Of a stretch of 64,000 nucleotides of DNA, positions 35,347-44,290 are shown piece after piece. This DNA is from Frigoriflavimonas asaccharolytica. Its GTDB lineage: Bacteria > Bacteroidota > Bacteroidia > Flavobacteriales > Weeksellaceae. The notes under the pieces were generated by a model. It ran no database searches. It was given only the letters and a program-made list of their open reading frames with translations, and was not told the origin of the DNA. Each line of letters opens with the position of its first letter. Within the stretch, counting starts at the first letter, position 1. A program made the translations under genes and the position numbers. The stretch covers positions 37,570 to 101,569 of the forward strand of contig NZ_JABSNO010000010.1 of the NCBI RefSeq assembly GCF_013294015.1, written 5' to 3'.

Positions 35347-38300
35347 ATGAAAAAAATCTCGCTAACAGTATTAGCATTATCCACGATAATGTTGAGCGCT
35401 CAGGAAAAGAAATCCGATTCTATAAAGGAAAAACAAATTGAAGAAGTAGTATTGATAGGTTATGGTAGCAGAAAAAAATCTCACCTAACTGGTTCTGTTG
35501 CGAAGATTAACGGGAAAGATATTGCCTCTATCCAAGCAGCTCGAGTAGATGATGCTTTGGCCGGAAAATTATCTGGTGTACGAATCCAAAATCAAAGCGG
35601 TGAACCAGGTGCTTCTCCAAAAATCCAAATAAGAGCAGCAGCTTCTATCTCTGGAAACTCGGATCCGCTCATTGTTGTTGATGGTTTTCCAATATCCGGA
35701 AATTTAGCAACGGTAAATCCAAATGATATAGAAAGTTTGGAGGTGTTAAAAGATGCTGCTTCGGCTGCAATCTATGGTTCTAGAGGTGCAAACGGAGTTG
35801 TTTTGGTTACCACCAAAAAAGGTAAATCTGGTAAAACAAGGTTCAGTTACAATACATATACAAGTTTCTCAGAAAAATACAAATCTGAGCGCATCAACAT
35901 GAATGCTAACGAATGGGGTGAGCATTTAGAAAAAGGTATTGCAGATGGAAATTATGATTTATCTAGACTAACTCCTATTGAATTGGCTAGAGCAAATTAT
36001 AGATTGAATTATTTCAAAAATGCTCCTGGCGTTGTAAATATGGAGGATTTCTTATTCCAAACAGGAAGTGATACCAGCCACGATTTTAGCGTTGCTGGAG
36101 GTTCTAAAGATGTGAAATTTTTTGCCTCTTTAGGTTACCAAAATTTAGAAGGCATCGTAAATTCCCAAGGTTTTGAGAAATTAAATGCCCGTATGAATAT
36201 TGATGCCAAATTAGGAGATAAATTTACCGCAGGTTTTACTTTCAATGGTTTCACTTCGGATAGAGATATTTTGGGTACAGACATGAGGGATTTGCTAAGA
36301 GCATACAGCATCAGTCCAATTTACCATACAGAAGAATCAATCGCTTACATCAAAAGCATGGAAACTCAAGCATTGGCTCTAGGTTTGCTGCCATTTGATA
36401 ACGGAAGACCAGCAAGTGATCCTAGATTTAATAATTCAATCAGCACGCTAACTCCTGGAATGGAAGTCCAAGATTGGCACTACGGAAGAACAAACGGAAA
36501 TGGTATTGGTGGTACTGGAGATGCTGGTCCTGCTAGCAAATTTAACAATACAAGAAGATCAGAAAAAACATATTACGCTAATTTTAATTCTTATCTCCAA
36601 TATAATATTTTAGATGGTTTGAATTTAAAAACTGTTGTTGGTGGAGATTTAAACGATACTCAAAACTACTACTGGAAAGGTTTAGCGGCAGATTCTCAAT
36701 ACCGTACCAATCAAACAAGATTAAATAATTCTTACCTGAAAAAATATTCCGTTTTAGGAGAAACAACCTTAAGCTACGCAAAAACTTTCGGAAAGCATGA
36801 TGTAGCAGCTGTAGCTGGTATAGAACTGCAAAACACTTATTTTAAAGGTATCGTTTTACAAGGTACAAATGTGCCATACATTAATATTATTAATTACAAT
36901 TTATTAGCACCTGCAGATATTACTACTGCTAATATAGACCAAACCATCACAAGAAAAAGTGTGTTTGGTAGAGTAAATTACGCTTATGATGATCGTTATT
37001 TACTTTCTGCGTCCATTAGAAGAGATGGCGATTCTCGCTTTGGAGTTAATAAAAAATATGCAAATTTCCCTGCAATTTCTTTAGGCTGGAATGTATATAA
37101 AGAAGCATTTTTCCCAGAGACAGAAACTTTAAGTTTATTAAAATTAAGATTTAGCAAAGGATCTTTAGGAACTACCTCATTTCTAGGAGCCTATGATGCT
37201 CTTAGTGTTTTAACATTAAATCCAACTGCTCTAGGAACAGGATATTTGATTCCTGCTAATGTTGCAAACCCAGATTTGACGTGGCAAACCAACACAGAAA
37301 CAAATTATGGTATAGACACCGGATTTTTCACCAATAGAATAAAATTAGGTGTAGATTACTATACTTCAGATATTAAAGATATTTTAATTAAACAACCAGT
37401 ATCTGAAGTTTTAGGTACCGCTACTTTAAGCAAAAACTCTGGAGTTGTTAGAAGCACAGGTTTAGAATTTGAATTATCTGCAAATGCAATCAATAAGAAA
37501 GACTTTTCTTGGGATATTAGCGCAAATTTATCTACCGTAAATACAGAAATTCTGAGCTTAGGTGGTCTAGACAAAATTGCTGATACCAGATATGGAGTAA
37601 GCGGAAGAGCACCAGTTTTTAGAAACTATGTAGGAGGCCAGATCGGCGAAATATGGGGAATAGAAACTGTAGGTATAATAGAAGATAAATACATAAAAGA
37701 CCCTACTCTAGCTCTTGGCTTAAATAGTTCTGGTTACTATGCAAAAGACCAAAACGGAGATGGTAAAATAGACATTACAAAAACTGTTGCAGAAGGTGGA
37801 GATTTAGTAAAATTAGGAACCAATGCTCCAGATTTCTACTGGGGATTGTCTCAAAATTTTAAATACAAAAATTTTGATTTATCTTTTCAATTGCAAGGTT
37901 CCCACGGTGCAAAAGTTTGGAATGTGGATCCTATCTATTACCAATCACAATTTGGTATGACAACAAGATTGGGTGGTGTCATCAATTCATTGGATACCAA
38001 TGGAGATGGTATTGCAGACGTAGGAGCACATGCTGGTACAAATATTATTGATGCAAACAATCCTCTAGATGCTTTCTTGCAAGATGCTTCTTTTGTATCA
38101 GTCCGTAATTTAACGATTGGCTATACACTAGATAGAGATTTAATCAATAGAATTGGTTTAAGTTCCGTTAGAATTTATGCCGCTTCCAGCAATTTATTAT
38201 ACTTATGGGGCAAAAATTACACCTCCTACAATCCAGAAGGTGTATATACAGAAGATAGCACGCAAGCCTATTTAGGACCTGTTACTTATGGAGTTCAAAA

Positions 38301-38355
38301 TGGAGCTAGCCCAATCGTAAGAAGTTTTACTTTCGGATTAAATCTTAACTTTTAA
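35347..38355 (+). CDS. SusC/RagA-type TonB-dependent outer-membrane transporter 2
   Basis: 1002 residues. After the signal peptide (to about 18) comes IEEVVLIGYGSRKKSHLTGS (TonB box and start of the plug), then PLIVVDGFPI and LKDAASAAIYGSRGANGVVL, and a barrel ending SFTFGLNLNF. It is clearly a paralogue of SusC1 in the plug but diverges in the barrel. Two calcium-type loops occur, DQNGDGKID (near 801) and DTNGDGIAD (near 883). It heads operon 3, followed by its SusD. Two complete importer pairs in one locus suggest different oligomer sizes or M/G content; that is inference. Confidence 0.95.
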   Translation: MKKISLTVLALSTIMLSAQEKKSDSIKEKQIEEVVLIGYGSRKKSHLTGSVAKINGKDIASIQAARVDDALAGKLSGVRIQNQSGEPGASPKIQIRAAASISGNSDPLIVVDGFPISGNLATVNPNDIESLEVLKDAASAAIYGSRGANGVVLVTTKKGKSGKTRFSYNTYTSFSEKYKSERINMNANEWGEHLEKGIADGNYDLSRLTPIELARANYRLNYFKNAPGVVNMEDFLFQTGSDTSHDFSVAGGSKDVKFFASLGYQNLEGIVNSQGFEKLNARMNIDAKLGDKFTAGFTFNGFTSDRDILGTDMRDLLRAYSISPIYHTEESIAYIKSMETQALALGLLPFDNGRPASDPRFNNSISTLTPGMEVQDWHYGRTNGNGIGGTGDAGPASKFNNTRRSEKTYYANFNSYLQYNILDGLNLKTVVGGDLNDTQNYYWKGLAADSQYRTNQTRLNNSYLKKYSVLGETTLSYAKTFGKHDVAAVAGIELQNTYFKGIVLQGTNVPYINIINYNLLAPADITTANIDQTITRKSVFGRVNYAYDDRYLLSASIRRDGDSRFGVNKKYANFPAISLGWNVYKEAFFPETETLSLLKLRFSKGSLGTTSFLGAYDALSVLTLNPTALGTGYLIPANVANPDLTWQTNTETNYGIDTGFFTNRIKLGVDYYTSDIKDILIKQPVSEVLGTATLSKNSGVVRSTGLEFELSANAINKKDFSWDISANLSTVNTEILSLGGLDKIADTRYGVSGRAPVFRNYVGGQIGEIWGIETVGIIEDKYIKDPTLALGLNSSGYYAKDQNGDGKIDITKTVAEGGDLVKLGTNAPDFYWGLSQNFKYKNFDLSFQLQGSHGAKVWNVDPIYYQSQFGMTTRLGGVINSLDTNGDGIADVGAHAGTNIIDANNPLDAFLQDASFVSVRNLTIGYTLDRDLINRIGLSSVRIYAASSNLLYLWGKNYTSYNPEGVYTEDSTQAYLGPVTYGVQNGASPIVRSFTFGLNLNF

Positions 38356-38365
38356 ATTGATCAAA

Positions 38366-39736
38366 ATGAATAAAATAAAATTTACATATTTAATGATGGG
38401 CGCAATGCTTTTTACTACAGCATGCTCTTCAGATTTGAATCAAATACCATCCGTTAATCCTCAATCAGAGTCTCTCACAGATTTCACAAACGTGTTGAAT
38501 GCTGCATATTACTATCAAGCAACTGCTGTAACGCCAATGGCGGTAATGGGAGATTTCAGAGCAGACAATGCTTATATGTTCGAGGCACCCTACTCAGATT
38601 TTGATGCATTTAGTAATGGTGCGATAATAACTCAAGATGCAGAATTTTTCCGTCCGTTCTATTCAGGATTGTACAAATCTATTTTGAGCGCCAACATTGT
38701 TATTACAAAATCAACGAACGCATCTCAAAAAGCCGAAGCGAAATTTTTAAGAGCATTAGCTTATTTCAAATTAGTACAAGTTTTTGGGCCAGTTACCATC
38801 AATTTATCGGATGCGCCAAGCACATCAGATACGTCTATTTTGGCAAGAAGATCTGTAGCAGATGTATATGCACTCATCATCTCAGATTTAATAGATGCAA
38901 AAACTACCTTGGGAGCTACAAAATCTACCACCGGTAGAGCTACAAAATATGCAGCACAAGGTTTATTGGGCAAAGTATATATGACGCGGGCAAACCCAGG
39001 AGATATCACACTTGCAAAAACGGAATTAAGCACTGTCGTAAGTGGCGCAAGTGCTGCAGGTTTCAATCTAATTGCTGGTGCAAGCTATGCAACTATTTTC
39101 ACGGTAGATAATAATGCCGAAACATTATTTGCAACTCAATTATCATCTTCAATATCAGACGAATATTCAGGTTCAGATTTTTGGTCTTGGTTTTCTGGTG
39201 CCAATACAAAATCACTCAATCCCATTGATGGTTCATTAACCGCAGCATTTGCCGCAAGTGGATCTGCAGATGTAAGAAAAGCTGTAGTCATCAAAGTAGC
39301 AACACCTACAAAATCTAATAAATATGGCACCGCAGGCGCAAATGCAGATTGGATAGAGCTAAGATTAGCAGATGTTATTCTACTATATGCAGAAGCGCTA
39401 AATGAAGAAGCAGATAATGCTGCTGCAAGAACTTTAGCCTTAGTAGAATTAAATAAAATTAGAACCAGAGCAGGTTTAGCAAATACCACTGCTGCTACAC
39501 AAGTAGCATTAAGAGCTGCAATCGCAAATGATAGAAGATTAGAGTTGGCTTTTGAAGGGCAAAGATGGTTTGATTTGCTACGATACAACAAAGTAACACC
39601 AGGTGCAACGCAGGCAGCATTGGCTTCTACGGCAATACCAACACCAAGTTTTAGTAATAATTATTACTTATTCCCTATACCAAGTTCAGAAATATCCGCA
39701 AGTTTTAATGTGATAACGCAAAATCCCGGATATTAA
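38366..39736 (+). CDS. SusD/RagB-type surface glycan-binding lipoprotein 2
   Basis: 456 residues. The signal MNKIKFTYLMMGAMLFTTAC marks Cys20 as lipid acceptor. SusD signatures: AYYYQATAVTP, FYSGLYKSILSANIVI, AEAKFLRALAYFKLVQVFGP, ANDRRLELAFEGQRWFDLLR and FPIPSSEISAS at the end. ATG 38366 is used (an upstream in-frame TTG at 38357 is too close to the SusC2 stop and lacks support). The gene is rich in Ala codons, unlike SusD1. It partners SusC2 and lies ten bases behind it. Confidence 0.93.
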   Translation: MNKIKFTYLMMGAMLFTTACSSDLNQIPSVNPQSESLTDFTNVLNAAYYYQATAVTPMAVMGDFRADNAYMFEAPYSDFDAFSNGAIITQDAEFFRPFYSGLYKSILSANIVITKSTNASQKAEAKFLRALAYFKLVQVFGPVTINLSDAPSTSDTSILARRSVADVYALIISDLIDAKTTLGATKSTTGRATKYAAQGLLGKVYMTRANPGDITLAKTELSTVVSGASAAGFNLIAGASYATIFTVDNNAETLFATQLSSSISDEYSGSDFWSWFSGANTKSLNPIDGSLTAAFAASGSADVRKAVVIKVATPTKSNKYGTAGANADWIELRLADVILLYAEALNEEADNAAARTLALVELNKIRTRAGLANTTAATQVALRAAIANDRRLELAFEGQRWFDLLRYNKVTPGATQAALASTAIPTPSFSNNYYLFPIPSSEISASFNVITQNPGY

Positions 39737-39754
39737 ATCAAACAAATAAATTCA

Positions 39755-39785
39755 CCAAAACCTCATAAATATAAAGAGGTTTTGG
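39755..39785. other. Hairpin without T-tail between susD2 and kdgK
   Basis: CCAAAACCTC (39755-39764) pairs perfectly with GAGGTTTTGG (39776-39785) across an 11-base A/T loop. No T-run follows on either strand, so it is not a normal terminator. It lies 19 bases after the susD2 stop and 34 before the kdgK ATG and may stabilise the upstream mRNA or mark a processing point. Confidence 0.5.
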
Positions 39786-39818
39786 CAAAATAAAATATAA
39801 TAACTTAAAAAGAGATTC

Positions 39819-40862
39819 ATGTCAAAAAAAGTAGTAACATTTGGAGAGATAATGTTAAGATTAGCACCACAAGGATTTTTAAGATTTTCACAAGCCGATA
39901 ATTTCGATGTCGTTTATGGTGGTGGAGAATCCAATGTTGCTGTTTCCTTAGCCAATTATGGAATACCTGTAGATTTTGTAACCCGTTTACCAAAAAATGA
40001 CATCGGCGAATGTGCCATGATGGAAATGCGCAAACGCGGCGTTGGTGTAGACAAAATAGTTTGGGGAGGAGATCGTTTAGGGATTTATTTTCTAGAAACT
40101 GGTGCCGTTAGCCGTGGCAGTAAAGTAGTTTATGATAGAGCACATTCAGCCATGTCTGAAATTCAATCCGGAATGATCGATTGGGAAAAAGTCTTCGAAG
40201 GTGTAGAATGGTTCCACTGGACAGGTATCACACCAGCAATTTCTCAAAGTTCCGCAGACGTTTGTCTAGAAGCCGTGAAAGCAGCAAGTAAATTAGGAAT
40301 TACCATTTCTACCGACTTAAATTATCGCGCAAAATTATGGAAATACGGAGGCGATAGAGAAGCAATTATGACGGAACTTACTTCCCATTGCGATGTAATT
40401 CTTGGTAATGAAGAAGACGCAGAAATGCATTTCGGTATCAAACCAGATGGCGCAGCTGTTCAAACTCACGGTCATGATGTAAAAGCAGAAGCATTCTTAA
40501 ATGTTTGCCAACAAATGATGGCAAAATTTCCGAAAGCTAAAAAGGTAATTACAACTTTACGTGGTTCTATTTCTGCTTCCCACAACACATGGGCAGGAGT
40601 TTTATACGATGGAAACGAAATGTTGCAAACGCGTCAATATCAAATTACAGACATCGTAGACAGAGTTGGTGGTGGAGATTCCTTCATGGGAGGTCTTATC
40701 TATGGACTTTTAACCTATCCAGACAACGATCAAAACGCCTTAGATTTCGCCGTTGCAGCGTCTTGCTTGAAACACACCATAAAAGGTGATGCCAACTTAG
40801 TTACTGTAGATGAGGTGAATAAATTAATGGGTGGAGACGCTTCTGGTAGAGTTGCGAGATAG
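39819..40862 (+). CDS. kdgK: 2-keto-3-deoxygluconate kinase
   Basis: 347 residues, PfkB/ribokinase family, cytoplasmic. VVTFGEIMLRLAPQGFLRFS and YGGGESNVAVSLANYG (substrate side), STDLNYRAKLW, and DRVGGGDSFMGGLIYGLL with the catalytic Asp and anion hole. This is the KdgK subgroup. It phosphorylates KDG (made from DEHU by the SDR reductase) to KDPG, the substrate of the aldolase at 41390. No promoter or operator like the others is seen directly in front, so it is probably read from operon 3. Confidence 0.94.
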   Translation: MSKKVVTFGEIMLRLAPQGFLRFSQADNFDVVYGGGESNVAVSLANYGIPVDFVTRLPKNDIGECAMMEMRKRGVGVDKIVWGGDRLGIYFLETGAVSRGSKVVYDRAHSAMSEIQSGMIDWEKVFEGVEWFHWTGITPAISQSSADVCLEAVKAASKLGITISTDLNYRAKLWKYGGDREAIMTELTSHCDVILGNEEDAEMHFGIKPDGAAVQTHGHDVKAEAFLNVCQQMMAKFPKAKKVITTLRGSISASHNTWAGVLYDGNEMLQTRQYQITDIVDRVGGGDSFMGGLIYGLLTYPDNDQNALDFAVAASCLKHTIKGDANLVTVDEVNKLMGGDASGRVAR

Positions 40863-40940
40863 AAATAAACGATAATTGATTAGTGATGATTGATTTAGTA
40901 GATCATTTATCATTAATCATCTATCAATAATAATTAATTT

Positions 40941-41390
40941 ATGATCATAGATTCAATACAAAACGCAGATAAATATATAAGTTTACATCCGTTATTTGCA
41001 ACTGCATTCAATTTTCTACAAGGCAAAGATTTGCAAAACCTAGAAGATGGAAAGCATGAAATCGCGGAAGGTTTAAAATTAATCGTAAGCAACGGAAACG
41101 GAAAAACAACAGAAACAAGCTTGGAAAAATTTGAATGTCATCAACAAAATATAGACATACAAGTTTGTGTAAATGGTACAGAAACCATTGGCTGGAAACC
41201 AAAAGAAAAATGCACAAACCCAAAAGAAGACTATAATTCAGAAAAAGATGTACAATTTTTCAAAGATTCACCAGATATGTTTTTTCAATTGACGGATGGT
41301 CAATTTGTAATATTTTATCCAGAAGACGTGCATGCACCAATGATAGGAGAAGGCGCAATAAAAAAATTAGTATTTAAAGTAAAAATATAA
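40941..41390 (+). CDS. YhcH/YjgK/YiaL (TabA-like) family protein
   Basis: 149 residues, a DUF386 beta-barrel, cytoplasmic. It begins MIIDSIQNADKYISLHPLF and has LEKFECHQQNIDIQVCVNG, QFVIFYPEDVHAPMI and KLVFKV, with His/Glu/Asp residues (for example in CHQQNIDIQ and PEDVHAP) that form the family's putative metal site. Family members are found with sugar acid catabolism genes and biofilm genes; a mutarotase or isomerase-like role is suspected but not established. Its stop TAA shares one base with the kdgA ATG (41390), so the two are translationally coupled. Confidence 0.9.
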   Translation: MIIDSIQNADKYISLHPLFATAFNFLQGKDLQNLEDGKHEIAEGLKLIVSNGNGKTTETSLEKFECHQQNIDIQVCVNGTETIGWKPKEKCTNPKEDYNSEKDVQFFKDSPDMFFQLTDGQFVIFYPEDVHAPMIGEGAIKKLVFKVKI

Positions 41391-42055
41391 TGAACAATAT
41401 AAAAAAAGTTTCCGAAGCTATCGTAAACCAAGGGATGCTTCCACTCTATTTCAACCCGAGTGAAGAAGTAACCATAGAAATTCTAAAAAGTATTTACAAA
41501 GCAGGAATCCGCGCCGTAGAATATACCAATCGTGGTGCTGCAGCACTTTCTAACTTCAAAAAAATGGTAGAAATTCGCGATGCAGAAATGCCAGATTTAT
41601 TGCTAGGTATCGGTACCATCAAGAATATGGAGCACGCTCAACAATTTTTGGATGCGAAAGCAGATTTTTTCATCAGTCCAGGATTTGTGCCAGAAGTTGC
41701 AACATTTTTAATTCCAAAAGATATATTTTACAGTCCAGGTTGTATGACACCAACTGAAATTATCGCCGCAGAAAATGCAGGGGTTAGTTTCATCAAATTA
41801 TTTCCTGGCAATATGCTTGGACCAGATTTTTTGAGCGGAATAAAAGATATTTTCCCGAATCTTCTTTTCATGCCAACTGGCGGAGTAGATACGACTATAG
41901 AAAATATATCTGGCTGGTACAAAGCTGGAGTATCTGCAGTAGGAATGGGCAGCAAACTGATTAGCAAAGCATTGATGGAGGCAAAAGATTATACTACTAT
42001 GGAGGCCGAAACAAAAAAAGTTTTAGAAGTAATAGCCGAAATTAAAGGTAAATAA
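41390..42055 (+). CDS. kdgA: KDPG/KHG aldolase
   Basis: 221 residues, class I aldolase, cytoplasmic. Glu44 in VEYTNRG (proton transfer) and Lys136 in FIKLFPG (Schiff base) are both present, with GIGTI, FFISPGFVP, SPGCMTPTEI and MPTGGV completing the barrel motifs. It cleaves KDPG to pyruvate and glyceraldehyde-3-phosphate, the end of alginate breakdown. It is the last gene before the regulator's promoter (operator at 42135-42159). Confidence 0.95.
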   Translation: MNNIKKVSEAIVNQGMLPLYFNPSEEVTIEILKSIYKAGIRAVEYTNRGAAALSNFKKMVEIRDAEMPDLLLGIGTIKNMEHAQQFLDAKADFFISPGFVPEVATFLIPKDIFYSPGCMTPTEIIAAENAGVSFIKLFPGNMLGPDFLSGIKDIFPNLLFMPTGGVDTTIENISGWYKAGVSAVGMGSKLISKALMEAKDYTTMEAETKKVLEVIAEIKGK

Positions 42056-42134
42056 CTCCTGAATTATTTATTTTAATTAATGTTAATAAACATTAGCATA
42101 ATTTAAATAAAGTTTCAATTAGAAATTGTTAATT

Positions 42135-42159
42135 TTACGCAACCAATTTGGTAAACCAA
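42135..42159 (+). promoter_or_regulatory. Operator in front of the gntR-type regulator gene
   Basis: One exact TTGGTAAACCAA (42148-42159), preceded at the 13-bp period by a degraded copy TTACGCAACCAA (42135-42146). It is 14 bases before the regulator ATG (42174). The -7 box is weak (TAATTTTA overlaps the degraded copy). This implies autoregulation with a weaker site. Confidence 0.75.
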
Positions 42160-42173
42160 TAATTGATTGAAAA

Positions 42174-42878
42174 ATGAATGTAGATTTAGTACAAAAAAAA
42201 GAAAACCATATCACGCAGAAAGAGATTATTGCCAAAATAAGAGAATTAATTAATTTTAAAAATCTAGAACCAGGCGATAAATTACCTTCCGAAAGAATGC
42301 TATCAGATAAATTTGATGTCTCTAGGAGCAACGTGAGAGATGCGATACATAAGTTGGAATTCTATGGTATTTTAAAATCTATAGCACAAAGCGGAACTTT
42401 TGTTGCAGATATTGGCGCGATTGCCATCAATGGGATGATTGATGATATTTTGCGATTAGAAGAACCAGATTTTAAATCTCTAGTAGAAACCAGAATTCTT
42501 TTAGAATTAAAAACTGTAAGATTAGCTGCATTGCGCAGAACAGACGAAGATTTAGAGAAATTACAAACAGCATTAAGCGCATATACAAAAAAAGTTTTGG
42601 CAGGTGAAGATGCAGTACAAGAAGATTTGCTCTTCCATTTAGCAATTGCAAAAGCAAGCGGAAATAGCACTTTAAATACATTTATGCTCACCATTACGCC
42701 AGAAATCATTGCTTATTTTAATGAATTTCATCTCTGCGATCAAGGGCAAAAAATTGCAGTGATAGCAGAACATAAATCCATTTTTGAAGCAATAAAAAAT
42801 CAGGATACACAACTAGCAAAACAAATGATGAAGGATCACTTTAGAATTCTTTATGATTTTTGCTACAAAAAAGGCTAG
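42174..42878 (+). CDS. FadR-subfamily GntR transcriptional regulator of the alginate locus
   Basis: 234 residues. An N-terminal winged helix-turn-helix (about 12-80) has GDKLPSERMLSDKFDVSRSN and VRDAIHKLEFYGIL. A C-terminal all-helical FCD domain (about 95-230) carries the usual metal and ligand residues in LLFHLAIAKASGN, AEHKSIFEAI and MMKDHFRIL. GntR-type repressors of this subfamily control alginate systems in marine flavobacteria (AusR of Zobellia galactanivorans), where a breakdown product relieves repression. Here the same TTGGTAAACCAA element stands before five units including this gene, so it should be a local repressor with autoregulation; KDG or DEHU would be the expected inducer (inference). 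It is the first gene of a run with the MFS carrier and SDR reductase. Confidence 0.92.
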   Translation: MNVDLVQKKENHITQKEIIAKIRELINFKNLEPGDKLPSERMLSDKFDVSRSNVRDAIHKLEFYGILKSIAQSGTFVADIGAIAINGMIDDILRLEEPDFKSLVETRILLELKTVRLAALRRTDEDLEKLQTALSAYTKKVLAGEDAVQEDLLFHLAIAKASGNSTLNTFMLTITPEIIAYFNEFHLCDQGQKIAVIAEHKSIFEAIKNQDTQLAKQMMKDHFRILYDFCYKKG

Positions 42879-42963
42879 AATTTTTAAACAAATTGATTTG
42901 AATTTGCACCCGTAATTTCATTAATATTTAAAGATTTTTAGCGATTAAATAAAATATTAAAAC

Positions 42964-44262
42964 ATGAAATTAACAGGTTTACGTTGGTGGGTAGTTACTT
43001 TAATAGCTATTGCAACAATTATTAATTATATAGATCGTACCTCTTTAAGTGTACTATGGCCAGAAATAGCCAAAGAACTTTATCCAGATCATTCTGCAGA
43101 TGAAACAAAATCCATATATGCAATTATTTCTATAATATTTGTATTTTCATACGCGATCGGACAAGCAATTTTCGGAAAAATATTTGATTGGATAGGCACC
43201 AGATTAGGTTTTGTATTGTCTATAGGTGTTTGGTCTGTAGCTACAGCATTGCACGCTTTTGCACAAGGTGTATTAAGTTTTGGTATTTTTCGTGCAATAT
43301 TGGGAGTTGCAGAAGCTGGAAACTGGCCTGGAGCAACAAAGGGAAATGCAGAATGGTTTCCCACAAAAGAACGAGCACTCGCACAAGGAATTTTTAACTC
43401 GGGAGCAGCAATTGGTGGTATTATTTCTATTCCATTGATTGCATATCTGACCGTCTATTTCGATTGGAAAATGATATTCGTATTGATAGGTGCAGCGGGT
43501 TTGCTATGGTTAGTTCCTTGGTGGATTTTGGTAAAAGCACCACCCGAAAAACACCCATGGATTACCGATAAAGAGAGAGAATATATACTGACAGGACAAA
43601 GAAATGAAGACTTTGACGGTGATGGAGACAAAGATCAAGAGTATAATCCTAATACAAAAGAATTGCTTAGCCACAAACAAAGTTGGGGAGTAATTCTAGC
43701 ATCTGCGGCAATAGATCCAATTTGGTGGCTGTTTGTTTTCTGGATTCCAATTTATTTGAATGAAGTTTATGGAATGGATGTAAAATCTATCGGGCTTTAT
43801 GGTTGGGTTCCTTATGCAGGAGCAATGTTGGGAGCTTGGTTCGGCGGATTATTCGCGCAAAACAGACTAAAAGCTGGCTGGAATATTACCAAAACAAGAA
43901 AAACGATTATTACCATCGGCTGTTTAATAATGCTACCTGCTTTGATAGCAATGCTTAATCCTGGCGGACCAACTTCCGCAGTAATGATTATGGCAGTTAT
44001 TTTATTCGGTTTTCAAACTGCAATTGGTAATATTCAAACATTAACAAGTGATTTATTTAGCGGAAAAACGGTAGGATCATTATCTGGATATTCAGGAATG
44101 GCAGCAAAATTAAGTGCTGCAGGACTCACCTATTTAGTTCCATGGCTCACAAGTGGTGGAAATTATACTCCAGCATTTGCTATAGGAGCAGGTTTGGCAG
44201 TAGTAACATTAGCAAGCATTTGGATTTTGGTTCCTAAAGTAGAACCAGTAACAAGAAATTAA
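42964..44262 (+). CDS. ExuT-like MFS transporter (probable DEHU/hexuronate carrier)
   Basis: 432 residues, 12 membrane segments, inner membrane. IINYIDRTSLSVLWPEIAKE (TM1 end), GKIFDWIGTRLGF (the MFS loop 2-3 motif), GVAEAGNWPGATKGNAEWFP (typical of the anion:cation symporter/ExuT branch) and RALAQGIFNSGAAIGGI. The central loop holds an unusual acidic, calcium-loop-like segment EDFDGDGDKDQEYN (about 214-227). The pathway position predicts uptake of unsaturated monouronate or DEHU from the periplasm, where PL17 releases it. It lies between the regulator and the SDR gene on the same strand. Confidence 0.9.
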   Translation: MKLTGLRWWVVTLIAIATIINYIDRTSLSVLWPEIAKELYPDHSADETKSIYAIISIIFVFSYAIGQAIFGKIFDWIGTRLGFVLSIGVWSVATALHAFAQGVLSFGIFRAILGVAEAGNWPGATKGNAEWFPTKERALAQGIFNSGAAIGGIISIPLIAYLTVYFDWKMIFVLIGAAGLLWLVPWWILVKAPPEKHPWITDKEREYILTGQRNEDFDGDGDKDQEYNPNTKELLSHKQSWGVILASAAIDPIWWLFVFWIPIYLNEVYGMDVKSIGLYGWVPYAGAMLGAWFGGLFAQNRLKAGWNITKTRKTIITIGCLIMLPALIAMLNPGGPTSAVMIMAVILFGFQTAIGNIQTLTSDLFSGKTVGSLSGYSGMAAKLSAAGLTYLVPWLTSGGNYTPAFAIGAGLAVVTLASIWILVPKVEPVTRN

Positions 44263-44290
44263 TTAAAATTAAATATTAAATTAGATAAAT

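Noticed and set aside
39136..39591. Antisense frame of 151 codons inside susD2
   Set aside because: It mirrors the Ala-rich coding of SusD2 and shows no domain of its own.
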